From NCBI GenBank assembly GCA_964528055.1, contig CAZGQM010000005.1, forward strand, positions 62,001 to 126,000: a stretch of DNA of 64,000 nucleotides. The letters are read 5' to 3'. Positions 17,750 through 26,434 of this stretch are shown piece after piece; positions within the stretch are counted from its first letter, which is position 1; each line of letters opens with the position of its first letter. The notes under the pieces are model-generated. The model had not been told where the DNA came from. It searched no databases and saw nothing but the letters and a program-made list of their open reading frames with translations. The position numbers and the translations under genes are program-made. Source of the stretch: Geoanaerobacter sp964528055. Lineage in GTDB: Bacteria > Desulfobacterota > Desulfuromonadia > Geobacterales > DSM-12255.

Positions 17750-19681
17750 TCAAGGGAAAGAGCCGCACTGTCCTGTGCTGCGCCGTACTCTTTCCATGGT
17801 ACGCAGAAGCAAGGAGAGCTCCCTGCGTTCATTATCGGCAAGACGTCGGTCATGATAGAGTGCATTGCAATATATTGCAGCGAATCGTAGGGCATTGGGA
17901 TCCTTCGACTGTAAGGCAATATCCATCAAACCCGTTCCGGATATCGTAGCTGAAGTGGAGCCGTTCAGTCGTATGAAACGCCGGACCAGGCGCTCTTCAA
18001 CAGATACTCTCTTCCTGAGGAGAATGATATACAGCAGTGAGGCAACACCGGCACAGAAGATTGCAGACCCTGCGAAGCGCCAATTTGAGACGCTTTGTGG
18101 TAACCATCGAATCATCTCGCCTGTACGGTTTGCAAGCTGCAGCTGACTGCTTAAATCGTAGGAGATGACAGTAAGGTTCCAGTAGTAGGTAATCGTGTCG
18201 GTTAATGTTGAAATCCGTCTGGAGAGGCTCCTGATTCGCTGGGTGTCTATCTCGGTAAAACCTGCTGCCCATCGGCTGGGATCAACCGTAACCCATCCCT
18301 TCTCCTCAAGGAATACTTCGGTCCAGACGTGGGCCATGTCGTCCGTAACCACGTAATACCCTCCAAGCTCATTGTATAATCCGCCGTAGTAGCCACCCAC
18401 GACCCTGCTCGGAACGCCTGAAGAGCGGAGAAGAATTGCCAGGGAAGAGGCGAAGAATTCGCAGTGGCCGCGTCGAGCATCGAACAGGAACCGATCCAGG
18501 GCGTAATCTCCGGTAGGAAGATTGCTGGTGGCATATCGGAGGTTAAGAGAGTGAAAGAGAGTTTTCGCCAGTTCAAGCCGATCGCGGTCGGTCTCTCCTC
18601 TTCGCTCTATCTCTCTTGCTGCGTTGCGCAAGCGTGGCGGCAGGTTCTCCGGGTGCTTGAGGTAATAAATGCGGTCGATCGGGCGGCTTTTTCTAATGAC
18701 AGTGTCGGGAATGGAAATGGCTTCATAACGGTTTCGCATCGAATTTCTGCTATGAAGGGTGGTTACGAGATCCCCGCTGGTGGAGGATCTTATCCCTCTG
18801 AACTGGAGCGGAACGTTGAGAGCCGGCAGATAGTTGAGCTTTCCCGGTTCAAGAAAGATAGTCTGCTGCACGACTCGTCCGTTTCCGGTGACTCCGCTTT
18901 CAATGGAGGGTGTTTTGCGTCTGACCCAGGCATTGGAGCTGTAACTGTTGAATACCACGGTCCTCCAGTAGAGCTGTTGCGGATCAATGGGAGGCATGGT
19001 GGCTCGAAATGCGATGCCTCGATCCTCTGGGACTGTTGAGATGTTGCCGGGTTGCACCCGGTCGCTAAGTCCGGATGATTGACCGCTCCGGCCTCCGAAT
19101 AGATTCCAGAGGGGGGATTGGGTCCTTGGAATTATGATGAAGAAAAGCAGCATCAAAGGGAGTGTTGCAAGAGCCGTTGCAAGGATAACCCTGCCAAGAG
19201 AGCGTAGCTCTGTAACGCTTAGTGAAATGTTCGGGGAGCTCTCAAGAAAGGTGAGAAGCAGAAGGGCTGTAACTACAAGAAGCGAGAGGGTGACGAGACA
19301 GGTAAGGAAAAGAGGGCTCAGTGAGAAAAGCGTGGATGCTGCAAGGCAGAAGATGGAAAGCCCACAGGTCTGGAGGAGGGCCCTGCCGCTCCGCTCTCCT
19401 GACAGGCGGATCGCCATGAGCGAGGCAAGCAGGTTTGCAGCAGGTTCAACGAGCGTATTGCGATCAAAATGAAGTGAATAAAATAGAAAAAGCCCGATGG
19501 AGATCAGCGTGAGGAGCATGCTCGGAGTGGTTGCTCCCTTCAGCCGCATTATCAGGCCGATCAGCGCTGAAAGCGGTAGCAACAGCCTTGGAAGAGTCTC
19601 AAGATAGGGATAGAGGGGGAGCACCCCGGCGAGTGCGATCAGGAGTATAAGGATATCGAGAATCTTATCGAGGCGGATCAT
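17750..19681 (-). CDS. Transglutaminase-like membrane protein (DUF3488/TgpA type)
   Basis: A 643-residue inner-membrane protein. Five or six N-terminal membrane spans (about 5-185, DUF3488 region) precede a periplasmic transglutaminase-like domain. Its triad is Cys in RRGHCEFFASSLAILLRSSGVPSRVVGGYYGG, His in DDMAHVWTEVF, and Asp in VTVDPSRWA. Another span follows near 550 and then a DUF4129-like cytoplasmic tail. Such proteins sit with MoxR ATPase and DUF58 genes, as here, in a widespread cluster of unclear role, possibly envelope protein processing. The ATG at 19681 is preferred to an upstream TTG at 19690. It overlaps the DUF58 gene by 17 bases. Confidence 0.88.
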   Translation of the reverse strand: MIRLDKILDILILLIALAGVLPLYPYLETLPRLLLPLSALIGLIMRLKGATTPSMLLTLISIGLFLFYSLHFDRNTLVEPAANLLASLMAIRLSGERSGRALLQTCGLSIFCLAASTLFSLSPLFLTCLVTLSLLVVTALLLLTFLESSPNISLSVTELRSLGRVILATALATLPLMLLFFIIIPRTQSPLWNLFGGRSGQSSGLSDRVQPGNISTVPEDRGIAFRATMPPIDPQQLYWRTVVFNSYSSNAWVRRKTPSIESGVTGNGRVVQQTIFLEPGKLNYLPALNVPLQFRGIRSSTSGDLVTTLHSRNSMRNRYEAISIPDTVIRKSRPIDRIYYLKHPENLPPRLRNAAREIERRGETDRDRLELAKTLFHSLNLRYATSNLPTGDYALDRFLFDARRGHCEFFASSLAILLRSSGVPSRVVGGYYGGLYNELGGYYVVTDDMAHVWTEVFLEEKGWVTVDPSRWAAGFTEIDTQRIRSLSRRISTLTDTITYYWNLTVISYDLSSQLQLANRTGEMIRWLPQSVSNWRFAGSAIFCAGVASLLYIILLRKRVSVEERLVRRFIRLNGSTSATISGTGLMDIALQSKDPNALRFAAIYCNALYHDRRLADNERRELSLLLRTMERVRRSTGQCGSFP

Positions 19682-20537
19682 ACAGAGCAAGTTCAGTAAG
19701 GAGCCTCAGGCGATGGTTCCGGCCTGAGGTTGCCGGGATAAGACGGTCAGCTGCCAACTTTAGGCCGACCGGCCGGTTTGCGCGACAGAGCCTGTTTACC
19801 AGGTAAGTTGCCTGGGAGAGACGCATCTCCAGAGGAATTGTCGAGGGGGTGGTGAGATCCAGCATGACAGGCTCTGCAGGTGTGGCAGAAGGTTCTTTGA
19901 CCTTGAACCAGTCGTGGCGTGCCGATAGGCGCCAGTGGATCATCTTTATCGGTTCGGCGCCTGTGTAGTTCGAAATAGCCACGGTATCCCCGTCAAAACC
20001 CCGTGTATCCAGGGCCGCCATTCCGCTTTCAACGGTTCTCTGGCCGGGTTCTTCGATGTTAGGTGAAAGTGGCGCGGGGAAGACGATGGCTCGACCCTCA
20101 AGCGGTATTTTCACGCCACGTACGAAAAAGTTGACCGGAAAGGGCGAGCGAATCACTGCGTAGCCGCATTCTTTATAGCCTCGCCCTCTGAAGGTATGGG
20201 TGAAGGAGAATCTGGCGGCATTTCTCTCTGCTGTCGAGGTGATGATGGACTCCTCCCCCAGTATCCCTACCTGCAGCAGGTATGATGGAATCAGGGTTTT
20301 GAGCTGCACCACCAGGGCGGTCACAAGAGTGGGGCTGTCGCTATAGATCTCGTCAGGGAAAGTAATTCGGCAGTCAAGCCCCCTGATGTTCAGCCACCCC
20401 AGAACTCCAGATGTTGCCATGAAGCCGAGCAGGACCGACACGAGCAGGTAGAGGAGGTTGTTGCCGGTGTTTACCGCTGCAAACCCGAGCAGCAGGGTAG
20501 TGATGATGTAGAGCGCCCCGCTCCGGGTAAGCTTCAG
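19665..20537 (-). CDS. DUF58 domain protein
   Basis: A membrane-anchored DUF58 protein, about 290 residues. The coding sequence clearly extends upstream of the first ATG/GTG. The frame reads LKLTRSGALYIITTLLLGFA followed by AVNTGNNLLYLLVSVLLGFM, the standard two-span N-terminus of this family. The DUF58 core shows ISNYTGAEPIKMIHWRLSARHD. No ATG, GTG or TTG fits; a CTG at 20537 overlaps the MoxR stop as CTGA, the geometry of translational coupling. The start is therefore inferred. It works with the MoxR ATPase and transglutaminase neighbours in an unresolved chaperone-like system. Confidence 0.8.
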   Translation of the reverse strand: MKLTRSGALYIITTLLLGFAAVNTGNNLLYLLVSVLLGFMATSGVLGWLNIRGLDCRITFPDEIYSDSPTLVTALVVQLKTLIPSYLLQVGILGEESIITSTAERNAARFSFTHTFRGRGYKECGYAVIRSPFPVNFFVRGVKIPLEGRAIVFPAPLSPNIEEPGQRTVESGMAALDTRGFDGDTVAISNYTGAEPIKMIHWRLSARHDWFKVKEPSATPAEPVMLDLTTPSTIPLEMRLSQATYLVNRLCRANRPVGLKLAADRLIPATSGRNHRLRLLTELALYDPPR

Positions 20538-21475
20538 GTCAGCGGGACTGGGACGGCGTTCATGATGGAGCGTAGTATCTCCTCCTTGTCCAGATGCTCG
20601 TTTCCGGCACGGCAGACCAGACGGTGTGCCCCGACCGGTATGATGATCGCCTGCACATCCTCCGGTGCGACATAATCGCGACCGGCCAGGAAGGCATGGA
20701 CTTTAGCTGCCTCACCGATGTTGATCCCTCCCCTGGTTGAGATACCGGTTGAGACAAGAGGATGTTCTCGAGTTGCGGCTATCAGTTGCATAATGTAGCC
20801 GGTCACTTTTTCCGATAAATAGACCTTGTCGTGGATTTCCTGCCGCGTTTCCAGTATTGCCTCGCTGGAAAGCAGAGGTCTGATGTTGCGGATCTCCTCC
20901 CGGATACTCCCCTTGCGGATTATTTCCCGTTCTACCTCTACGGTTGGGTAACCGAGGCCGGTCCGGATCAGGAACCTGTCCATCTGTGATTCCGGGAGAG
21001 GGTAGGTCCCCGCATGTTCAGTCGGGTTCTGCGTGGCAATGACGAGAAATGGTTCAGGTAGATCGTAGGTCACACCCTCGACCGTGACGCGCCGTTCTTC
21101 CATGGCCTCCAGCATGGCACTCTGTGTCTTGGGCATTGCCCTGTTCACCTCATCGGCCAGAAGTATGTTGTTGAATATCGGGCCCCGGATGAAGATGAAA
21201 CGGTTCTCGTCACGGTTGAAGATGGATAGGCCGGTTATGTCAGAGGGGAGGAGGTCGCTGGTGCATTGAACTCTGCCGAATGACAGGCCGAGGACTCCGG
21301 CAAGGGTCAGGGCGAGAGTAGTCTTTCCTAGGCCCGGGATGTCTTCAAGCAAGATATGCCCTCCGGAGAGCAGCGCAATGAACGTGAGCTTGACGGCATT
21401 GACCTTCCCCTGGAGGTAACGGGTGGAGACAGAATCAATGACATTGTGGATTGCGTTGCGGCTCTGTACGGTCAT
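20534..21475 (-). CDS. MoxR-family AAA+ ATPase
   Basis: A 313-residue AAA+ ATPase. Walker A is LEDIPGLGKTTLA, Walker B NILLADEVNRA, and sensor 1 VIATQNPTEHAGTYPLPESQMDRFL. The C-terminal lid contains VSTGISTRGGINIGEAAKVHAFL and EDVQAI. MoxR proteins act as chaperones that mature partner complexes, typically VWA or DUF58 proteins encoded beside them. The start at 21475 has GGAG 8 bases upstream; an upstream ATG/GTG at 21514 adds an unrelated extension. It is the first gene of the minus-strand cluster running to the TPR protein. Confidence 0.92.
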   Translation of the reverse strand: MTVQSRNAIHNVIDSVSTRYLQGKVNAVKLTFIALLSGGHILLEDIPGLGKTTLALTLAGVLGLSFGRVQCTSDLLPSDITGLSIFNRDENRFIFIRGPIFNNILLADEVNRAMPKTQSAMLEAMEERRVTVEGVTYDLPEPFLVIATQNPTEHAGTYPLPESQMDRFLIRTGLGYPTVEVEREIIRKGSIREEIRNIRPLLSSEAILETRQEIHDKVYLSEKVTGYIMQLIAATREHPLVSTGISTRGGINIGEAAKVHAFLAGRDYVAPEDVQAIIIPVGAHRLVCRAGNEHLDKEEILRSIMNAVPVPLT

Positions 21476-21527
21476 GGAGACACTCCAGGCAAGAATTGCA
21501 TTAGAGTGTACCACACAGAACGGCTAT

Positions 21528-22274
21528 CTACCCGGTGGGTGAACCAAAAAGGGTGAGCGGGGCGTTGAAGCGGATAGGTGCGGAGTAGACGGGCTGTCCG
21601 AAGTGTGCTGGGAGCGGAGGAAGCGGGCTCGTATCCCTGAGGGAGTTGAGCATGGTCCTGTCATAGGCGGTGTTTCCTGAACTTTGCATGATGCGGGCGT
21701 CGACTATATCTCCGTTTCGTGCAACCGAGACCATGACAATGGCATTACCGACCCCTTCGGGGCGTTTTCCTTTCTGCCACCACTTTTCATTCACAGCCCT
21801 CAAGAGGGAGAGGTGATACTCTCGCATGTCGTCACGGAGGCTCTTGCCGTCAGCGATGGTGCCGAAGTGGCCGTTCATGAGTCCGAGCCCAAAGGATACC
21901 TTTTGCATCGCTTCTGGCTGTATTGCTGCAGTATCAACGGCATTTTTCTGGTTCTGCTGTAGCTGTTCCGCCTCGGTCGGGGGGGGAACGGGCTGGGGTG
22001 ACGGGAGATCTGCTTCCTGGGACTGGGTGGTTGGCGGAGCGGTAAATGGTTTGCTGGCAGCTGCCGACGGACGACTGACAGCGGCAGTCGGCTCTGACAT
22101 TGTCAGGTCCAGGTAGTTGATAGTTGGTGATCCAATGCTTCCTGTCTGTCCTCCTGCTAAGAACAGCGCAAATATGACGTGGAACGCCAGCGAAATGGCC
22201 AGCATCTTGTAAAAAAATGGAGGCGTCGTACTGTTGTTGATTTCAGGCTGAATGTCCGCCAGCTCTTCGTTCAT
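21528..22274 (-). CDS. TonB-family C-terminal domain protein
   Basis: A 248-residue protein with a single N-terminal membrane span (MLAISLAFHVIFALFLAGG) and a proline-rich periplasmic linker (PSPQPVPPPTEAEQ). The C-terminal TonB-like domain is GNAIVMVSVARNGDIVDARIMQSSGNTAYDRTMLNSL. TonB proteins transmit proton-motive energy from ExbBD to outer-membrane receptors; no exbB/D is adjacent. The start is set at 22274 because the preceding 44 codons are not membrane-protein-like. Its ribosome site is weak. It may be cotranscribed with MoxR, 53 bases away. Confidence 0.8.
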   Translation of the reverse strand: MNEELADIQPEINNSTTPPFFYKMLAISLAFHVIFALFLAGGQTGSIGSPTINYLDLTMSEPTAAVSRPSAAASKPFTAPPTTQSQEADLPSPQPVPPPTEAEQLQQNQKNAVDTAAIQPEAMQKVSFGLGLMNGHFGTIADGKSLRDDMREYHLSLLRAVNEKWWQKGKRPEGVGNAIVMVSVARNGDIVDARIMQSSGNTAYDRTMLNSLRDTSPLPPLPAHFGQPVYSAPIRFNAPLTLFGSPTG

Positions 22275-22353
22275 GGATGCTTGTCCGTATGTGGGAGATT
22301 TAAAGGTGGAGAATTTCAAGTAATGATAGCACAAGCCGGGCCAACCGGACAAA

Positions 22354-22380
22354 GACGGGGTTACCGCAAGGCAACCCCGT
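22354..22380 (-). terminator. Terminator after malic enzyme
   Basis: On the minus strand ACGGGGTTGCC and GGTAACCCCGT pair around a 4-5 base loop with one internal mismatch, and are followed by CTTTGTCC. It lies just past the malic enzyme stop at 22429. Confidence 0.6.
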
Positions 22381-22428
22381 TGTGACTGAAACAGTTCCAA
22401 ATTCAATACGACGTCAATGAGGGTGCGA

Positions 22429-24684
22429 CTAGCTGTTCTGTGCGTCGACTACGGCGATGGCTGCCATGTTGACAATTTCGGAAACATCGTCACCACGCTG
22501 CAGCACGTGCACCGGCTTGTTCATCCCCATCAGGATAGGCCCGATGGCTTCAGCTCCGCCGAGCCGCTGGAGGAGCTTATAGCAGATGTTGCCGGAGTTG
22601 AGGTCCGGGAAGATTAGCACGTTAGCCTGACCCTGAACCGTGGAAAAGGGAAAGCTCTTCTCAAGGATTTCAACAACCACGGCAGTGTCGGCCTGCATCT
22701 CGCCGTCAATCTCAAGTTCAGGGGCGCGAGCTTTAACTATCTCAACGGCCTTCTTTACCTTGATTGTGTCCGGATGTGAAACTGAACCGAAGTTGGAGAA
22801 TGAGAGCATGGCGACCTTGGGAACGAATTCCAGCATGCGCGCGACTTCCGCGGCCAGAATGGCGGTTTCAGCCAGCTCTTCGGGGGTTGGCTCGATGCAG
22901 ACGGTCGTGTCTGCCATGAAAAAGATCCCCTTCTTGAAGACCATCATGTAGAGGCCGTGAACGCTTGAAAGCCCTGCCTTTCTGCCGATAACTTCCAATG
23001 CCGGCCGGATGGTCTCCGGATAGTGGGTATCTATGCCGGAGAGAAGGGTATCTGCATCACCCATGCGAACCATCATGCACCCCAGGTGTGTCCGGGATTT
23101 CCTGCGCATGATCCGTTTTGCCTCTGAAAGGGTGAGCCCCTTTCTCTGGCGCAAGCGGAAGAGTTCCTCGGCATACTCCTCGGATTTGGCAAAGGTCTCG
23201 GGGTCTATGATTGGAACACCGTTAAGGTCTATTCCGAGATCATCAATGGTTGACCGAATTTTAGAGTGGTTGCCGATGAGGATCGGTTGGGCGATCCCTT
23301 CCTCCACAAGTATCTGGGCTGCCCTTAGGATTTTCTCGTTGTCCCCTTCCGGGAAGACAATCCGTTTGGGGTCGCTTTTTGCCTTGTTGATAATACCCCG
23401 AAGGGTCTCTTTCGCCTTCCCCTGCAGTGCCTCGAGGTGCTCCATGTATTTTTCCATGTCGGCTATAGGCTGACGTGCAACGCCTGACTCCATGGCTGCC
23501 TTTGCAACTGCCGGGGCTACCCGAAGCAGTGCGCGCGGATCGAAAGGCTTGGGGATGATGTAACGGGGACCAAAGGAGAATTTTTCATTTCCGTAAGCCC
23601 TGCAGACCGAATCGGGGCACTCTTCGCGTGCCAGTTCGGCCAGGGCAAAGACAGCGGCCTTTTTCATCTCTTCATTGATCGTTGTGGCGCGTACATCGAG
23701 GGCTCCACGAAAGATGAAGGGGAATCCGAGAACGTTGTTCACCTGGTTGGGGTAATCCGAGCGGCCTGTGGCGATGAGGACGTCACCTCTTACGGCATGG
23801 GCCTCTTCCGGGGTGATCTCCGGGTCGGGGTTGGCCATGGCGAAGATGATCGGGTTTACGGTCATCTTCCGGATCATTTCAGGTGTGAATGCCCCTTTGG
23901 ATGAGAGCCCGAACAGAACGTCCGCTCCTTCTGCAGCCTCTTCAAGGGTTCGAAACGGCGTGTCTACGGCAAAGCGCGCCTTGTATTTGTTCATCCCTTC
24001 AACACGACCCTTGTAAATGACACCTTTGGTGTCGCACATCATAAGGTTTTCCGCTTTCACCCCGAGGGAGATGGCCAGATTGGCACAAGCTACGGCAGAC
24101 GCTCCTGCGCCGTTAACCACGATCCGAATTTCACCGATCTTTTTGCCGATCAGTTCAAGGGCGTTAATAAGTGCAGCTGAGGAGATAATGGCGGTGCCAT
24201 GCTGGTCGTCATGGAAGACCGGTATATTCATCGTCTTCTTGAGCTCTTCTTCGATGTAGAAACATTCTGGAGCCTTAATGTCTTCGAGGTTAATCCCGCC
24301 GAAGGTCGGCTCCAGGAGTTGGCAGACCTTGATTACTTCGTCAGGATCTTCCGAATTTACCTCGATATCGAAGACGTCGATATCCGCAAACCGTTTGAAG
24401 AGAACCCCTTTGCCTTCCATGACCGGCTTTCCCGCCAGGGCGCCGATGTTTCCCAGTCCGAGTACTGCGGTACCGTTGGAAAGGACAGCAACCAGGTTTC
24501 CCTTGGCTGTGTATTTGTAGGCATCTTCGGGGTTCTTCTCTATCTCCAGGCATGGTTCGGCAACTCCTGGGGAATATGCCAGCGAAAGATCGCGAGAGGT
24601 GAGACACGGTTTCGATGCAATGACTTCTATCTTGCCTTTACGTCCGCTTGAGTGGTAATCCAGTGCTTCCTGTTTCTTGCTCAT
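22429..24684 (-). CDS. maeB: NADP-dependent malic enzyme fused to a PTA-like domain
   Basis: Oxidatively decarboxylates malate to pyruvate in the cytosol. The 751-residue protein has a malic enzyme part (1-420) with LAYSPGVAEPCLEIEK, FHDDQHGTAIISSAALINAL, VNGAGASAVACANLA and IFAMANPDPEITPEEA. A C-terminal phosphotransacetylase-like part (about 430-750) has GCMMVRMGDADTLLSG and NVLIFPDLNSGNICYKLLQRLGG. This is the usual MaeB arrangement, in which the PTA domain is thought to be regulatory and sensitive to acetyl-CoA rather than catalytic. A GGGGGT ribosome site precedes the ATG. It is a single-gene unit. Confidence 0.93.
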   Translation of the reverse strand: MSKKQEALDYHSSGRKGKIEVIASKPCLTSRDLSLAYSPGVAEPCLEIEKNPEDAYKYTAKGNLVAVLSNGTAVLGLGNIGALAGKPVMEGKGVLFKRFADIDVFDIEVNSEDPDEVIKVCQLLEPTFGGINLEDIKAPECFYIEEELKKTMNIPVFHDDQHGTAIISSAALINALELIGKKIGEIRIVVNGAGASAVACANLAISLGVKAENLMMCDTKGVIYKGRVEGMNKYKARFAVDTPFRTLEEAAEGADVLFGLSSKGAFTPEMIRKMTVNPIIFAMANPDPEITPEEAHAVRGDVLIATGRSDYPNQVNNVLGFPFIFRGALDVRATTINEEMKKAAVFALAELAREECPDSVCRAYGNEKFSFGPRYIIPKPFDPRALLRVAPAVAKAAMESGVARQPIADMEKYMEHLEALQGKAKETLRGIINKAKSDPKRIVFPEGDNEKILRAAQILVEEGIAQPILIGNHSKIRSTIDDLGIDLNGVPIIDPETFAKSEEYAEELFRLRQRKGLTLSEAKRIMRRKSRTHLGCMMVRMGDADTLLSGIDTHYPETIRPALEVIGRKAGLSSVHGLYMMVFKKGIFFMADTTVCIEPTPEELAETAILAAEVARMLEFVPKVAMLSFSNFGSVSHPDTIKVKKAVEIVKARAPELEIDGEMQADTAVVVEILEKSFPFSTVQGQANVLIFPDLNSGNICYKLLQRLGGAEAIGPILMGMNKPVHVLQRGDDVSEIVNMAAIAVVDAQNS

Positions 24685-24983
24685 TAACTACCCCCTTACA
24701 ATTTTTTATTAAAAGTAAAATGATATTGAAGCCGGGTAACTTCCGAACCCCCTGCAATTCGGCTTCTAAACAAAAATTGCTCTACATTATTGCCATAACC
24801 AAGGTCATGTCAAGTGTTTATCCTAATTAAAATGCAAAAATATTTCATTGATCTCCACTTTCTTTTATCGTTAAAGGCACAGTTGTCAAACGGGAGTTTT
24901 CCGCTACTATTCTTCAGTGTTCTGTGGATGAATTTACAGGATTCAAGTAATCAGTGGAATCATCGGGAAGGCGGTTGTGAGAG

Positions 24984-25487
24984 ATGGAGCGACTCTGGGC
25001 ACCATGGAGGATGGAGTACATCATGTGTGGAGAGACCGAGGGGTGTATATTCTGTATCGGATCGAATGACGCAGCAGACCGGGAGATACTCGTGGTTCAC
25101 CGTTCTGCGAGTTCTTTTGTCATGCTGAACCGATATCCGTACACCAATGGCCATCTCATGGTGATACCGTACCGGCATACGGCGACTCTTGATGAGCTCG
25201 ATGCTCCGGAGCTTCTCGACCTGATGGAGTGCGTTCGGCTTGCAGGTCAGGTTCAGCGTCGGCTCTTGGCTCCAAATGGGTACAACATCGGCATGAACCT
25301 GGGGAAGGTTGCCGGTGCAGGAGTAGCAGACCACCTGCATTTTCATGTCGTCCCGCGATGGAATGGAGATGCAAATTTCATGTCGGTGGTTGCTGAGACC
25401 CGGGTTGTCCCTGAAGCACTCATTACAACCTTTGACAGGATGAAACCAATCTTTTTGGATATGCTTGAAGCGGGATCTTCAGCATGA
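24984..25487 (+). CDS. HIT-family nucleotide hydrolase/phosphorylase
   Basis: A 167-residue protein with the histidine-triad motif HLHFHVVPRW and the preceding GMNLGKVAGAGVADHLH. Near the N-terminus it has the CIFC pair (GCIFCIGSNDA) often seen in zinc-binding Ap4A-type HIT proteins. The opening MERLWAPWRMEYI is characteristic of the Ap4A phosphorylase-like bacterial subgroup. It likely cleaves dinucleoside polyphosphates or other nucleoside phosphoramidates. It starts a cluster with a ROK kinase (22 bases downstream) and phosphofructokinase, suggesting cotranscription with upper glycolysis genes. Confidence 0.85.
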   Translation: MERLWAPWRMEYIMCGETEGCIFCIGSNDAADREILVVHRSASSFVMLNRYPYTNGHLMVIPYRHTATLDELDAPELLDLMECVRLAGQVQRRLLAPNGYNIGMNLGKVAGAGVADHLHFHVVPRWNGDANFMSVVAETRVVPEALITTFDRMKPIFLDMLEAGSSA

Positions 25488-25509
25488 GACAGATAACCTT
25501 AGGACATCA

Positions 25510-26430
25510 ATGAATAGCGCCAGAACTGTCATCGGGATAGATGTTGGAGGGACCAACCTCCGGTTTGCCCTTGTGCGTGATGACGCAAAAATACTCTCTC
25601 GCAGTCGTGTTGCTACGGCGGTCAGTTGGGATGGCTTTCTACGGCAACTGACGTCAGGAATTGCGTCGATGTGCGGAGAGGCAGAGGCTGGCGGCATTAG
25701 AGTTGACGGTATTGGCATAGGGATGCCGGGCTTGATAGACCCTTCAGGGGTAATCATCTCCTCGGTAAATCTTTCACACTGCGAGGGGAAGAATCTTGCT
25801 GCCGAGATTGGAGAGTGTGCAGGCGTAGATGTCACAGTTGCAAATGACGCCAATGCCGCTGCAATCGGCGAGTTCCGATTCGGTGCAGGGAGGCCGTTCC
25901 GCTCTTTCCTGATGATAACCATCGGAACCGGTATAGGTGGCGGCATTGTGCTGGATGGGAAGCTTTGGGCCGGAGATGATGGGTTTGCCGGTGAATTCGG
26001 GCATATAACCGTAGAGCCGAAAGGACATCCCTGTCCCTGCGGCAACAGCGGTTGCGTTGAGCAGTATTCTTCTTCGACAGCTATTGTTGCGGCTGCACGG
26101 GAGACAGGTTGCTGGCCGGCCGAACAGGTTAGTACCAAGTGGCTGGCAGATGTGGCTGCTGGAGGGGATCGGCGCGCGACTGAACTTTTTGCCGATGCGG
26201 GCAGGTCCTTAGGGGTTGCAGCAGCCGCAGTGGTCAATCTCCTTAATCCGGGTGCGATAATCATCGGTGGTGGGGTTGCTGAGAGCTTTCAGCTCATTGT
26301 CCCTGCGATGTTAGAAGAGATGCAAAAAAGGGCATTCAGTCCGGCTATGGACCGGATCGCTCTGTTACGAGCTGAACTGGGAGATGATGCAGGTATCCTG
26401 GGTGCTGCGGCACTTGCATTTTCGAGGTAA
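25510..26430 (+). CDS. ROK-family sugar kinase (probable glucokinase)
   Basis: A 306-residue ATP-dependent sugar kinase. The ATP phosphate loop is IGIDVGGTNLRFALV, the catalytic Asp lies in VANDANAAAIGE, and the second phosphate loop is ITIGTGIGGGIVLDG. The ROK zinc signature is HPCPCGNSGCVEQYSS. Glucokinase is the most likely activity because phosphofructokinase begins 4 bases downstream. ROK proteins also include N-acetyl-hexosamine and fructose kinases, so the substrate is inferred. AGGA 6 bases before ATG 25510 sets the start; an upstream frame overlapping the HIT gene is rejected. Confidence 0.85.
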   Translation: MNSARTVIGIDVGGTNLRFALVRDDAKILSRSRVATAVSWDGFLRQLTSGIASMCGEAEAGGIRVDGIGIGMPGLIDPSGVIISSVNLSHCEGKNLAAEIGECAGVDVTVANDANAAAIGEFRFGAGRPFRSFLMITIGTGIGGGIVLDGKLWAGDDGFAGEFGHITVEPKGHPCPCGNSGCVEQYSSSTAIVAAARETGCWPAEQVSTKWLADVAAGGDRRATELFADAGRSLGVAAAAVVNLLNPGAIIIGGGVAESFQLIVPAMLEEMQKRAFSPAMDRIALLRAELGDDAGILGAAALAFSR

Positions 26431-26434
26431 TGAC

